A stretch of DNA of 64,000 bases from Rhizobium cauense. Lineage in GTDB: Bacteria; Pseudomonadota; Alphaproteobacteria; Rhizobiales; Rhizobiaceae. Positions within the stretch are counted from its first letter, which is position 1; the number at the start of each line of letters is the position of its first letter. Positions 7,307 through 17,600 of this stretch are shown here, piece after piece. Both the position numbers and the translations under genes were made by a program. The DNA is taken from assembly GCF_019511525.1 (NCBI RefSeq), contig NZ_JAEUAT010000006.1, positions 248,001 to 312,000 on the forward strand. The letters run 5' to 3'. Under the pieces are notes generated by a model. It worked only from the letters and a program-made list of their open reading frames with translations. It did no database searches and was not told the DNA's origin.

Positions 7307-10300
7307 GCGCGGCCTCCTCCATCGTTTCTGACACGGGGATAACGATGTCGCAGTGCACGCCAGTTGAACTCATGATGTAGCTGGTCTTTGCCTTTAGCTG
7401 ATAAGGCAGAGCTTTCTCGATGAGTTCGCGTCCTTGGCCCGAGCCTTGCGGCGCCGCTCCAGCGGGAGGCATTGCTACGCCTACCTCTCGCCACTCGACC
7501 CGCAGCCAGTGCTTCCCATCGTCCTCCAAAACCAATGACCACGAGACGAACAGACGTCCGTTCTCCTGGCGAAGAGCTCCGTATTTGACAGAATTGGTGG
7601 CAAGTTCGTGCAGAGCCATTGCCAAGGTCTGTACCGTCGACGACCGTAAACGAACGTTGGACGGGCCATTGAGCCGCACCTTGCCCTCACCGCCGCCCAT
7701 GGCACTCATTTCGGTCGTGATCAGTTCGTCGAACGTTACGCGGTCATGCGTATCGAGCCGCGACAGCAGTCCCTGTACGCGAGCAAGAGCCTCGATCCTA
7801 TCCTGGAAGCGCTCCCGAAAATCGGCGAGATCGGAACTCGCACGGGCCGTTCTCTCCGCCATCGCCTTGACCACCCCAATGAGGTTCCTCGTCCGGTGCT
7901 GAAGTTCTGTTACAAGGACCGCCTGCCTTTCCTCCCATTGCTTGCGCTCGGTTACATCCTGGCCCACTTTCAAAAAGCCGCGGCCATCTGCCAGAGGTCG
8001 CGTTGAGCCCTCAATGAAGACTCGGCCGCCATCTTTTCGCAGGTGCCAGCGCACATTGGGCGAGTAATTTTTTACACGGGCCTGGGCCATCTCCCACTCG
8101 GGCACATTATTTTCCCGATCCTCGGCGGTGAAGGTCATTGCCGCGTTCTTGCCAATTGCTTCGTTGGCTGTCCATCCGAACACTGCTTCAGCACCCGGAG
8201 GCCATGTCTGGATAATTCCGTCGACGTCGGTTGTGAAGATCGCATAATCACGTGCACTTTGAAGAATTGCTCTGTAGCGTTCTTCACTGACACGAAGCGC
8301 CATCTCGGTCCGTTTGCGTTCAGTGATGTTCGTGAAAAGCACAGCAACACGGTTGCGCTCCTTGTCGAGAGTGAAAACGTTCAGGTCGAAGGTGAGGCCA
8401 AGCGTAGCCTCTGTTTCTTCCACTCTAAGCGGCTCGTTGGTATCAAGCGCCTTGCCAAACATGCGCGCCCATCGGGGGTTGGGGGTGCCGAGGAGTTCGG
8501 TCGCCGTCTTACCAACCGGATACGGCATCGTGGTGTGAACCAGAAATGCCGGGTTCACCTCAAGGAACCGAAAATCATGCCAGGTCCCCCTTGCATCCTT
8601 CAGGACTTCAACAACGGCATAGGCTTCATCCATTGAGTCAAAGAGTGAGCGATAACGTTCCTCGCTTTCGCGAAGCGCATCGGCACTGAGCTTCTGCTGG
8701 GTAATATCCCTCCAGAAGCAAGCGACGCCGCCGTCTGGCGTTGGGTAAGCACGTACGTCCACCCACATGTCGCGTCCATCTGGCCAGAGGTAGCGGAATT
8801 GAATTTCGCCGGGAACACGCTCGGCCATGATCCTCTTGTAGAAATGACCAAGCTCCGATTGTTCGGTGCCGGGGAATGCATCCCAGTGCGAACGACCGAC
8901 AAGTTCATCGCGCCGCCGGCCGTCCAGCCGAAGCGTCTCCTCATTCACCTCAATGATGATGAACGTTGGACTGAACAGCGCAAAGCCCTCCGCCATGGAA
9001 TTTAGAACGTTGCGAAGTCGCTCCTCGCTTTTGCGCAAAGCAAATTGAGAGCGTTTAACTTCGTCGATGTCGCTGATGGCGCAAACTGCGCCAACCACCT
9101 CACCCTTGTCATCGTGAATGGGGGTTGACGCAAACTGCTTCCAGAACTGCTCTCCACCTTCCTTACCGTAGAGCATTTCGAGGCCAGGGGTGACCTTCTC
9201 GCCCCGCAACGCTCGCGCACCAGGAAAATCGTGTGGAGCAATGGGCTTTCCGTTGACGTCCCAGCTTCGCCACAAGGACACACGCTCCGGATCCCGAGAG
9301 GGAATGAAGTCGGGAATGAGGTCTGTGAACGCCCTGTTTGCCAGCTTGACGGCGCCATCGGCGCCAAGCACTCCGATTGCGGCGGGAACGCCCTCAACAA
9401 GGGCTGCAAGTTGCCGCTCGCTTGATTGCAGTTTCTCCTGGGCCTGCCTAACGGCTGTGACATCGGTCGCGGTGCCGAGCCATTCGGTGATCTCGCCTGA
9501 CTGGTCGAAGACGGGAACGGCGCGGGAGGCCGTCCAAGCCTGCGTCCCGTCCGCCTTGTAAACGCGGTGTTCAAGCGCGAAGGGTTCCTTTTTCCCCATT
9601 GCGGTGGCCATAGCGCCCAACACGCGCGGCTTGTCGTCTTCCACGATGTAGGTGTCGAGCCAACTCTTGTCTGTTACGGCATCTCGTAACAAGCCTCGGC
9701 CGTCAAGAGACCGCATCTCACTCCAATCCGGGCTCATCCTGTACATGACATCTGAGCTTGCTGCGACGAAGCCACGAAAGCGGGCTTCACTTGCCTCGAT
9801 GAGTGCCGCCGCATCCCTAGCCATAGTTACGTCCTCAATGGCGAGTAGGATGAGCTGCACATGGTCAATACGGCGCGCATTCAAAAGGAAGGTTTTGGGG
9901 CCGATGGTATCGAAATCGTGCCGTACCTCGAAATCGTCAAAGACGTTGTTCTGTGGCAGGATTTCCTCTAGAAGACTTCGCAGACGGGGGATATCCCACT
10001 GTCCGTTTCCAAGTTCGTAGACCAATCGTTCTTCTGTCTCGGACGGGTGGACCCTGAACGTCTCATAGAACGTCTTGTTGGCACTCCTCACCCGCAGGTC
10101 CCATCCAAGGATGAGCAAAGAGTCGCGCGAGGCATCGACTATCCTTTGCGCATATTCCTTCTGACCTTCGAGTTCCCACCTGGCTTGTTCGCGGTCGCTC
10201 ACGTCTTCGATAGAGACAAGGACGCGATTGCGGTTGGCGCCTTCCGGCATTTTGTAAGCGTTCATAACCAACGTTCGCTCACCGATCCGCTCGAACGTGT

Positions 10301-10598
10301 GCTTGACCCGGTAATCTCTAACTTCGCTATCCTGGGGGAGAACCGTTTCGAGCAGCTCTCGAAGTTCCGGAATGTCCCATTGACCGTTCCCCAACTCGTA
10401 AAGCTTCACGCCCTGTGTCTCATTTTCCTTTACCTTGAACATCTCCAGGAAGGCCCGGTTAATCCTCTCCACCCGGAGATTATCATCGAGCACCAGAAGC
10501 GGATGCCTCATTGTTCTCAAGATGGCGTCGGCATAGGCAGGATCATCACTAAAACCCGCTCGAGAGTTCAAAGGTTGGCTAAGCCCGTCGCTTGTCAT
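7299..10598 (-). CDS. multi-PAS HWE-family sensor histidine kinase
   Basis: A soluble kinase of 1099 residues with about seven PAS/PAC units. The first two are similar to each other (each carries VYELGNGQWDIP or LYELGNGQWDIP), and the remainder follow at about 270-890. The kinase core is of the HWE type: histidine near 905 in TELQHRTRN, N-box HELATNSVKYGA, the family WRE motif in RVEWREVG, and a glycine box GSGQGREL. No membrane segment is seen, so it senses something inside the cell. PAS domains may bind heme, flavin or small ligands, and the ligand cannot be told. It forms an operon with the FAT GUY-like receiver downstream. HWE kinases in Rhizobiales commonly feed the PhyR-EcfG stress pathway. 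That link is inferred from family and from the stress promoters in this region. Confidence 0.93.
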   Translation of the reverse strand: MTSDGLSQPLNSRAGFSDDPAYADAILRTMRHPLLVLDDNLRVERINRAFLEMFKVKENETQGVKLYELGNGQWDIPELRELLETVLPQDSEVRDYRVKHTFERIGERTLVMNAYKMPEGANRNRVLVSIEDVSDREQARWELEGQKEYAQRIVDASRDSLLILGWDLRVRSANKTFYETFRVHPSETEERLVYELGNGQWDIPRLRSLLEEILPQNNVFDDFEVRHDFDTIGPKTFLLNARRIDHVQLILLAIEDVTMARDAAALIEASEARFRGFVAASSDVMYRMSPDWSEMRSLDGRGLLRDAVTDKSWLDTYIVEDDKPRVLGAMATAMGKKEPFALEHRVYKADGTQAWTASRAVPVFDQSGEITEWLGTATDVTAVRQAQEKLQSSERQLAALVEGVPAAIGVLGADGAVKLANRAFTDLIPDFIPSRDPERVSLWRSWDVNGKPIAPHDFPGARALRGEKVTPGLEMLYGKEGGEQFWKQFASTPIHDDKGEVVGAVCAISDIDEVKRSQFALRKSEERLRNVLNSMAEGFALFSPTFIIIEVNEETLRLDGRRRDELVGRSHWDAFPGTEQSELGHFYKRIMAERVPGEIQFRYLWPDGRDMWVDVRAYPTPDGGVACFWRDITQQKLSADALRESEERYRSLFDSMDEAYAVVEVLKDARGTWHDFRFLEVNPAFLVHTTMPYPVGKTATELLGTPNPRWARMFGKALDTNEPLRVEETEATLGLTFDLNVFTLDKERNRVAVLFTNITERKRTEMALRVSEERYRAILQSARDYAIFTTDVDGIIQTWPPGAEAVFGWTANEAIGKNAAMTFTAEDRENNVPEWEMAQARVKNYSPNVRWHLRKDGGRVFIEGSTRPLADGRGFLKVGQDVTERKQWEERQAVLVTELQHRTRNLIGVVKAMAERTARASSDLADFRERFQDRIEALARVQGLLSRLDTHDRVTFDELITTEMSAMGGGEGKVRLNGPSNVRLRSSTVQTLAMALHELATNSVKYGALRQENGRLFVSWSLVLEDDGKHWLRVEWREVGVAMPPAGAAPQGSGQGRELIEKALPYQLKAKTSYIMSSTGVHCDIVIPVSETMEEAAHV

Positions 10599-11142
10599 CG
10601 CGCCACCGTTGATCGTTCAGCTCAAAGATCCCTTCGGGTCATGTCCCGGCACTCAATGTGCCTCTTCTGAAGGCTCTTATGAATATGGCGGCCCGGCCCG
10701 GTATGACAAGACGACGGTCGGTGCCGGCATACCAAGCCGCTAACCGAGCTTGAGTGGTGCAAGGCGGTGTCAAGCATCGAGCAAGACATTTGTGACGCCA
10801 GCAGTGGCAACGATCCGGCAACCCTCGAACATACCGCCCGTGGCACCTGTCTACTCAGCCGTGATGGCGACCACACGAAACCGCGCCGCGGGATGCCACG
10901 GCACGGCTCCGGTCGATCAGACGAAGCAGCAGGTCGAGGGTTGCGACGTTCTGATTATCAGGCCAAGACGCGCAGGCGAGATGCTTCCTTTTCGTTGGAG
11001 GGACCGGGATGCCTTCGGGATGCTTGAGGCATACGTTCGAAGGGCTCTAAAGAACGGAGCGCCGGTCAGCACCTAGGCGCTTTTTGCCGCTCGGGCTTAC
11101 GGTTCTTCGCCGCTACCCTTCTTCGAATTAGGCTGGGACGAT
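10599..11142. other. no firm gene; possible small frame near the end
   Basis: This stretch separates the multi-PAS kinase start from the DUF6894 promoter. A frame from the ATG at 10864 to 11076 ends with a protein-like segment (GEMLPFRWRDRDAF, then a helix LEAYVRRALKNG), but it has no clear ribosome binding site and its first half is unconvincing. It may be a small gene or a decayed one. Confidence 0.35.
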
Positions 11143-11167
11143 GGAACGCTCTTGCGCACTCATCGTT
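11143..11167 (+). promoter_or_regulatory. EcfG/RpoE2-type promoter of the DUF6894 gene
   Basis: GGAAC (11143-11147), 17 bases, then GTT (11165-11167), followed after about 25 bases by the DUF6894 start codon. Confidence 0.65.
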
Positions 11168-11192
11168 TCTTTCGGAGGCAAGCGAGATTCCA

Positions 11193-11426
11193 ATGCGATA
11201 CTTCTTCCACATGCGTTCGCACCATGGCGACGAAACCGACGATCAAGGTCTAGAATTCCCATCCTTGGAAACCGCGCGCGGCCAAGCCGAGGAAGCTGCT
11301 CGCGAGATTGTAGCCGAACTGGTGATGCAGCAGGAGCGTATCGACGGCACGCGGTTCGAAATCACCGACGAACACGGACGCATTCTAGCCACCGTTCCCT
11401 TCAGGGACGTCGTGAAGCTCGATTAG
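11193..11426 (+). CDS. DUF6894-type small protein
   Basis: A 77-residue protein beginning MRYFFHMRSHHGDETDDQGLE, the pattern of a small family common in Rhizobiales (YFFxxR.....DxxGxEf.s...Ar.eA...). It then has a helix rich in Ala and Glu and a closing EITDEHGRILATVPFRD. The family has no established function as far as I know. A GGAGG site precedes the ATG, and a stress-type promoter lies 25-50 bases upstream, so expression in the general stress response is likely. No signal peptide or membrane segment is present. Confidence 0.85.
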   Translation: MRYFFHMRSHHGDETDDQGLEFPSLETARGQAEEAAREIVAELVMQQERIDGTRFEITDEHGRILATVPFRDVVKLD

Positions 11427-12174
11427 TAGGAGCAGAATACGAGCCCGAAAGTGGTCGCGAGGGAACGCAGCGAGAGGCCTACTCGCGCTCAGCAACCGCT
11501 CGGCCTGCCCCGTCACCGTGGTGGGAACGTCGACGCCATTCGTCGGATCATTCGGGAGAACGCCGATCAAAATGTTGGATGAAAGAGGTATCGTCAAAAC
11601 CACGGCCGGCAACAACCAAAGCATGCGCAAAGATCAATCATTTCTTCCTTCAAGGTCGGCAAGCCGGCAAGTGATTTGGTAGGTGAGGAGAGGCGCTTTG
11701 ACGACCGGCGGCAAGTTGGACCCGCCAGTCTTTGCAGATGAGGAAACATCGAAGGTCTTCAGGCCTCTCCTCGGCACCGAAACAACCAGCTCGTGGAAAT
11801 GTTCCCGGCCTGCCAAAAACCAAACAACTTCGTTGGTCCCGAAGTCACCGATGAAGCTCACTTACTCTCCGAGGCCAATTCCCCGGCGGGACACGCGGGG
11901 TTCCAGATCCGCTTCGATGCCTCTTGAAGATGACATAAACCACGTAGCAGAGCGCGCCTAACGCGAAGCCAGCCCCTGGTCTCTTCATAGTTGTGAAGGA
12001 GAACATGACGGCTATTGGCCCTCAGAAGAACGTGCAATCTGAGAGATGAATGCCATAGTCGCCCGCAAGCGTAGGAAGTGAGCAGCGAGCGTCCAATTAC
12101 CGCGCCTCCTCGTGGTGACGAATGATCAAAGTATTTGGGTCGTTCCATCGGTAGGCCGCTAGACCGCTATTCTT
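11427..12174. other. intergenic stretch with an orphan promoter and weak frames
   Basis: About 750 bases with no firmly supported gene. On the minus strand there is a stress-type promoter at 11781-11805. Downstream of it a frame from the ATG at 11624 to 11385 encodes a hydrophobic start (MLWLLPAVVLTIPLSS) and about 79 residues, but its ribosome binding site is poor and it overlaps the end of the DUF6894 gene. A frame at 11861-11634 starts upstream of the promoter. I leave these as possible only. Confidence 0.35.
11781..11805 (-). promoter_or_regulatory. EcfG/RpoE2-type promoter, orphan
   Basis: On the minus strand GGAAC (11805-11801), 17 bases, then GTT (11783-11781). What it transcribes is unclear: the nearest plausible frame begins 150 bases downstream. 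Confidence 0.45.
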
Positions 12175-12199
12175 GGAACTCCTTTCAACGAGCGGCGTT
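12175..12199 (+). promoter_or_regulatory. EcfG/RpoE2-type promoter of the 12222 gene
   Basis: GGAAC (12175-12179), 17 bases, then GTT (12197-12199). The next gene has its ribosome binding site at 12209-12215 and starts at 12222. Confidence 0.65.
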
Positions 12200-12221
12200 C
12201 TTCGACAAAAGGAGAACCGTG

Positions 12222-12509
12222 ATGCATCTTATCGACACAAAGGTTGTACACCAGGAAAACATGCTCGTTGTGGATTTCATCGGCGAAGGAGGCGAAGTAA
12301 TTTCAGTTCGTCTGGATGAAGGTGACGGGCAACTTGATGACGCTACTGCAATTGATCACGCGAAAGTAATGATGGTGCAACTCACCGCGTTCGATACCCA
12401 GGAACGACCGGCTATTAACGCTTACGATGCCTTGAGCAACGGTAACCTTGATGCTGAGGTCGACCCTCTGGCAATTACTGATGCCCCTTCAGATGTAACC
12501 ACGCATTGA
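12222..12509 (+). CDS. small acidic hypothetical protein, stress-type promoter
   Basis: A 95-residue protein with many Asp and Glu residues. The first half looks like a short beta fold (MLVVDFIGEGGEVISVRL), followed by a helix with DHAKVMMVQLTAF and a polar, probably flexible tail ending DAPSDVTTH. I do not recognise a family. The start is well supported: AAAGGAGAACC precedes the ATG and the stress promoter lies 23 bases upstream. No signal peptide, membrane segment or metal-binding motif is visible. Its placement between the kinase-receiver pair and the receiver-Crp gene, and its promoter, suggest a role in stationary phase or stress. Confidence 0.7.
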   Translation: MHLIDTKVVHQENMLVVDFIGEGGEVISVRLDEGDGQLDDATAIDHAKVMMVQLTAFDTQERPAINAYDALSNGNLDAEVDPLAITDAPSDVTTH

Positions 12510-12683
12510 GGATTTTACTTTGAAGATGATGAAAACGCGTCGCCCGAGTCCAGAAGCGCCCGAGTAAGTGGGCGAAGCCCCTACATGGTCTCTGTGTCGA
12601 CAACAGGCCGTTCGGTCAAAAACTCCTACGCCAATCGTGTGCGAGGCGAAATGAATTGAAGTAATAAGAAGGCCACGCGCCTT

Positions 12684-13826
12684 TCAACCTGCCCTGTCCA
12701 AGTGAGCGCCTCGGAGAGGAACGTTTGCTCTCTGTCTGGTCAATGGAAGGGACATCAGTCGCCCATGCTCTGCCTCCGGGATACCGTAGCATTCCCCTGC
12801 AAATTTGATAAGACGCGGGCGATCGCGAATTTCGAGGTGGCCTCGGGACGACCGGATCAGGTGCTCACCTTCGAGAATGTGGATTGATTCCGTCACCGAC
12901 GAGCGGCGGGCGCCAAGCATGATCGACAAGTACTCATGGGTAAGGCCGAAGGCGCTATCAGCAGAGCGGTCATCCACCATGAGCAGCCAGCGGGCAAGCC
13001 GCGTTGGAATGTCGAATTTGCCGTTGGCGAGCGCCGTGTGACTGACCTGAATACTAAGCGACCTCGCGAAGCGGCCGGCCAGGAGACTTAGATCCGGCAC
13101 ATCGTGAAGAACTTTCGTAAAATCCGTCACAGACATCGCCAGCGTCTCTCCTTCGATCTGATTGATGAGTTCATGAGGCGTCTGATTGTCGCCTAACGCA
13201 ATACCCGTCCCGGTCATGCCCTCCTTGCCGATCAGCCCGGCCTCGATCCTCGATCCGTTACTCCCTACCGCAACGAGGGATGCGATACAGTCAATCGGAA
13301 AGAACACACGATTGATGGTTTGGTTCACTTGTTCGAGAACAGCTCCCCTGGGCAGACGGATGTGACAAAGTAGTGGGAGTAGCTCCGCTAGACTCTCCTT
13401 CGGGAGACGGGCGAGTATTTGATTGCGCAAAGCCCGTTCCATCGTCACCGAACTTGGCCGAGCTGCCCTTGAAAAGCCCAGCGCCAATCCCTCGTCGTTG
13501 AGAGGTTTGCGAAGAACGATCTTGTCGGCATGCCGTGCAGGAACAACGTCGGGCTCGTAGCCAGTTGCGAACACGAAAGGAAGACCCCGCCGTTCAAGTT
13601 CATCTGCCACCGGAAAAACCATCTCTCCACCCAAGTTGATGTCGAGGATCGCCCCATTAAGGTCTGGCCTCGCAGCGATCATCCCGAGCGCGTCCTCTAC
13701 GGTGGGGGCGGCACCAGTAACAATGACATCCATCGCAGCGAGACGGGAGGTCAGGTCACTGACGGCAAAGTAGTCGTCTTCGACTAACAGAATGTGTTTT
13801 CCTGCAAGGGTCGACCTTATGGCCAT
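12684..13826 (-). CDS. receiver-Crp/Fnr fusion transcription regulator
   Basis: A two-part regulator of about 380 residues. The N-terminal receiver (residues 8-118) has the acidic pair in LLVEDDYF, Asp62 in AILDINLGG, the exact FAT GUY motif in LPFVFATGYE, and lysine in VLRKPLND. The C-terminal part is a Crp/Fnr module: cyclic-nucleotide-like fold (about 150-260) and a winged helix with TRLARWLLMVDDR and LGARRSSVTESI. The Crp part resembles the rhizobial Crp-like regulators that lack cyclic-nucleotide-binding residues. Such a fusion is uncommon and would connect HWE/HisKA_2 phosphorelay directly to promoter binding. Start: the longest frame begins at 13970 (GTG), but the ATG at 13826 has AGGA at good spacing and starts just before the receiver. 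ATGs at 13880 and 13862 are alternatives. Confidence 0.88.
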   Translation of the reverse strand: MAIRSTLAGKHILLVEDDYFAVSDLTSRLAAMDVIVTGAAPTVEDALGMIAARPDLNGAILDINLGGEMVFPVADELERRGLPFVFATGYEPDVVPARHADKIVLRKPLNDEGLALGFSRAARPSSVTMERALRNQILARLPKESLAELLPLLCHIRLPRGAVLEQVNQTINRVFFPIDCIASLVAVGSNGSRIEAGLIGKEGMTGTGIALGDNQTPHELINQIEGETLAMSVTDFTKVLHDVPDLSLLAGRFARSLSIQVSHTALANGKFDIPTRLARWLLMVDDRSADSAFGLTHEYLSIMLGARRSSVTESIHILEGEHLIRSSRGHLEIRDRPRLIKFAGECYGIPEAEHGRLMSLPLTRQRANVPLRGAHLDRAG

Positions 13827-14028
13827 GGGAGTCCTGAGCTCCTGCTTCGTTTTAGATACCATAGATGGATCATCGCTCATCTCTGGCAAGGAATTCAAAG
13901 CGGGTATCGGCGTCATCCCAACTGGGAGGTTCACGTGAAATGGCTTGGGGAGAAGCAAGAAGCTGACCACTTTCCTAAGCCGACACTCTGATCTTTTCGA
14001 CGAAACACAATATTGCCGATCGCGCTTC

Positions 14029-14394
14029 CTATTGGATCTTCTCGGTTCCGAGTGGCGTTTTTACGCCGGTTGGGCCGCTGCCGCTCCCGCTTGGTGAAGG
14101 GGACCGATCGGTGGCTTCTGGAGGCCGGCCGCTCCCTCCGGGCTGATTGTTGTCAAAGGTTCCGGGTCCGGAAGGCTGGGAAGTGATCGGATCAGGCGCA
14201 GTGGAGGCGCTCGTCCGGGGGTCTTTGTCGATGCCCTCTCCCCATATTTCCACACCCGCCCACGCAACCATGGCTAGAAGAAGCCCGCAGACCAAGACAT
14301 AAAAGACCGGTCGCCCAAAATTGCCTTGCCTGGCTTCCGTTGCCGTCTCCGTCACCTTTGACTTGTTCCCGCTTGAATCCCGGACGCTGGCCAT
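14029..14394 (-). CDS. small single-pass membrane protein, stress-type promoter
   Basis: A 121-residue protein. A polar N-terminus of about 28 residues precedes one membrane segment (VFYVLVCGLLLAMVAWAGV, about 30-48), and the rest is a Pro/Gly/Ser-rich, probably disordered tail, most likely in the periplasm. I do not recognise a family. A similar plan (short N-terminus, one helix, Pro-rich tail) is seen in the gene at 29909. The start has CAGGAG six bases upstream, and a stress-type promoter lies about 80 bases upstream. The gene is divergent from nothing; it follows the mfd-like gene on the same strand but has its own promoter. Confidence 0.75.
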   Translation of the reverse strand: MASVRDSSGNKSKVTETATEARQGNFGRPVFYVLVCGLLLAMVAWAGVEIWGEGIDKDPRTSASTAPDPITSQPSGPGTFDNNQPGGSGRPPEATDRSPSPSGSGSGPTGVKTPLGTEKIQ

Positions 14395-14475
14395 AGCTTA
14401 CTCCTGAAGAGCGTTGAAAAGAGACCTAGACGCAGCCTGTGTGCGTGGATGCGGATTGGTCCTGCCTTAAACGCT

Positions 14476-14500
14476 AACTCGAAAGCGTCCACTCTGTTCC
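14476..14500 (-). promoter_or_regulatory. EcfG/RpoE2-type promoter of the 14394 gene
   Basis: On the minus strand GGAAC (14500-14496), 17 bases, then GTT (14478-14476). It also shows that the downstream membrane protein can be expressed apart from the mfd-like gene. Confidence 0.65.
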
Positions 14501-14669
14501 ACGACTTGATATCCTGATGCGAGCCACCGTCCTGAAACGCAGACGGGATTGTCCGCATTTCGAGCCACAGAAAGCCGGTCAGCTTAACCGTTACTGTTGG
14601 CATTTCTCTCGTTACAAGGGTCACGATCCGCGAGCAGAGCGGCGGTTGTCCCGCGCATGCGGGCACCAC

Positions 14670-17600
14670 CTACTGATCGACGATCAGAATTTTTTCAAGA
14701 AGATCCAGACTCTCCGGAGGGGTGCTCGTCCTACTGAATATAACCCGATTGCCTTTCAGCCTAAGCGCCTCGATTTTTTTCCAGGCAGCCAGTTGGGATT
14801 GCCGGGGCCTTTTTGTAAAATCGAGGGCGATCCCCGCCGGTCCTGAACTCAAAGCAGTGACACCGACAGCGGCCGCCTGCGCTTTTATACGGCTAAGGCG
14901 TAGCAATGTCATTACCTCCACCGGCGGATCCCCGAAGCGATCAGACATTTCCTCTTCCAGATCAACGAACTCCGCTGGAGTGGTCGCTCGCAGCATGCGG
15001 CTGTACAAGTTTAGCCTCACAGCTGGATCTGGTACGTACTCAGAAGGTATCGTTGCAACCAAACCTATATTGAACGATGGCATCTGACGACGCTGCGACT
15101 TCTCCTTTCGCAACGATGCAACAGCATCGCGAAGCAATTCCTGGTAAAGCGAGGTGCCTATCACCTTGATGTGTCCAGCCTGATCGTTGCCCGTCAATAT
15201 ACCCGCACCGCGCAGTTCCAGGTCTTGCATCGACAGACTGGTGCCAGCACCAAGGCGATCCATGGTCATGATCGAGTCCAGGCGGGCGCGGCTTTCCTCG
15301 TTCAGGCTCCCGTCTCTCTCCGTCAGCAGATAAGCCAGACCTTGTGCGCGCCCTCTTCCTACCCGGCCACGCAATTGGTGGAGTTGTGCCAAACCGAAAC
15401 GATCTGGCCTCCAGATGAAGATTGTGTTCGCTGCAGGCACGTCCAGCCCGCTTTCTATGATGTCAGTCGACAGAAGTACGTCGCCATGGCCCTGTGAGAA
15501 ACGAGAGACCGTATCTTCCAGTTTTTCCGCAGCCATTTTTCCATGAGCGACGAGAATATTGAAATCAGGTGCTAGTCTCGTGAGCATGCGCTGAAGCGGC
15601 GCAATGTCGGCGATACGCGGAGCAACAAAGAAGCTTTGCCCTCCACGCCGTCTCTCCCGCTGTAACGCTAAGCGGACCGTCGTCTCGTCGAATTCGAGGA
15701 CCGAAGTGCGCACCGGCCGTCGGCGTGCCGGGGGCGTCGACAAAAGGCTCACGTCCTGAACTCCCACCAGAGCTGCTTGCATCGTTCTTGGTATGGGGGT
15801 GGCCGACATGGCCAGACAGTGAACATTGGGGAAAAGGCTTCGCATCGCCCGCTTATCCTCGGCGCCGAAGCGATGCTCTTCATCGATAATGACCAGCCCC
15901 AGCTTGCGGAAGCGCACATCCTTGCTCAGTATCGCGTGGGTCGCGACAATTACGTCGATTTCGCCGTCTTCAGCCGATCGGTGTGAGTGCGCCAGTTGAC
16001 GGCGTGAGACAGCTCGAGACAGCAGCCGCACGGTTTTGCCAACCGCTGCAAACCTCCTTTTGAAGACCTCGAAATGCTGACGAGCAAGAACGGTGGTTGG
16101 AGCCACAACTGCAACCTGCATTCCCGAAAGGGCCACGATGGCCGCGGCACGAAGGGCGATCTCGGTTTTGCCGTAACCTACATCGCCACAGATCAAGCGA
16201 TTCATAGGCTGGCCACTGGCTAGATCCGACGCGCAGGCCTCAATCGCAGCCCGCTGATCTGCCGTCAGCGAATACGGAAAACGCGCAGTGAAAGCCTGGT
16301 ATCGATCTTGAGGAGCTTTCAAGACAGGCGATTTGGTGAGTTGCCGCTCTCGCGCTTTCTCAAGCAAGTATCGGGCAGCATCCAGGATATCATTTTCGAG
16401 TTCGGCCCGTTTTTTTCTCCACGCATCGGTATGGAGGCGGTCCAGGGCGACCGATCCCACCTCGCTGCCATATCGCCATAGCAGAGAAAACTCTTCCATG
16501 GGGACGAGAAGGGAAGCTCCCCCATAATATTCCAGGCGGACCGTATCCTGCTCTATCTCGTCTACCCTGGCGGTCTCAATGTCTCGCAAAATGCCCACAC
16601 CGTGCGTCTCATGGACGACCACATCACCAATGCCCAGGGCGGGCGCGCCGAGTGCGGGCGGGGAGGCGGAGAGATCGCCACGTGACGGGCCGAAGACGTC
16701 ATCGCAGGTTACCACCACAAGCCTTTGCTCGCGGTCGATAAATCCGCTGGTCCAGGGAAGTGCGATACTGGAAAGGCGAGCGCCATCTTGCATGCAGGTC
16801 TTCCAGTCATGGACATAGTTGACCTCTTCACCAAGGGTCGCTTGCAAGCGATTGCAGGTTCGCGCCAAGCGCTGTTCGTCCCCGGTGATCACGACTTGAG
16901 AGGTTGTCATAGCCTCCTTCACGAAGTGAGAAAATGCAGCGAAGCCCTTCTGCAAGGAGGGAAGGGCCTGGTAGTCCGCCGCGGAGATCTCTGAGCGGCT
17001 CGATGGGCATTCATCGCCCCAGGCTTGTCGATCCAGATACAATCTACTTTCCGACGCAAGTTCCGCCGTAGCTCTTGCCTCGTCAATGATGTCCAGATAC
17101 TCGTCCACTCTGTCATCGACGCCGTCCTCGAAAACGAACGCCGACGGTTTGAAGATATCGAAAACGGACTGCAGATTGTCGTATCGGCTCATCATTTGCC
17201 TATAGACAGGAACGGTGTCTGCAAATTCCTCGGTATCGTCGTTGCGACAGATGATCTCGGAGGCTGGCCCGACAATCATCGTCTCCGCGCTCGACTGAGT
17301 ACGCTGCGTCAGACGATCATAACAACGAAGCTCGGACACGTGACCGTCTTCATCGAAATAACATCGCATCGGCTGAGATGCGCCAGCCGGGTATATGTCT
17401 ATAACGTCCTTTAGAATGGCGACTTCACCTGGCTCGTCTACGACACCGTCCGCCACGTATCCGGTTTGGAGAACAAAGTCCTTAAAAGCGCCCACATCGA
17501 GCTTCTGGCCGACCGAGAGGTGAAACGAGGATTCACGGATGACTTGAACCGGTGGAACGCGCTGAAGCAAAGCCTCCAGCGATGTTATGCAGAGCCTCTT

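Noticed and set aside
13827..13970. Longer N-terminus for the receiver-Crp protein from GTG 13970
   Set aside because: AGGA is only two bases from the GTG, and the extra residues do not belong to the receiver fold.
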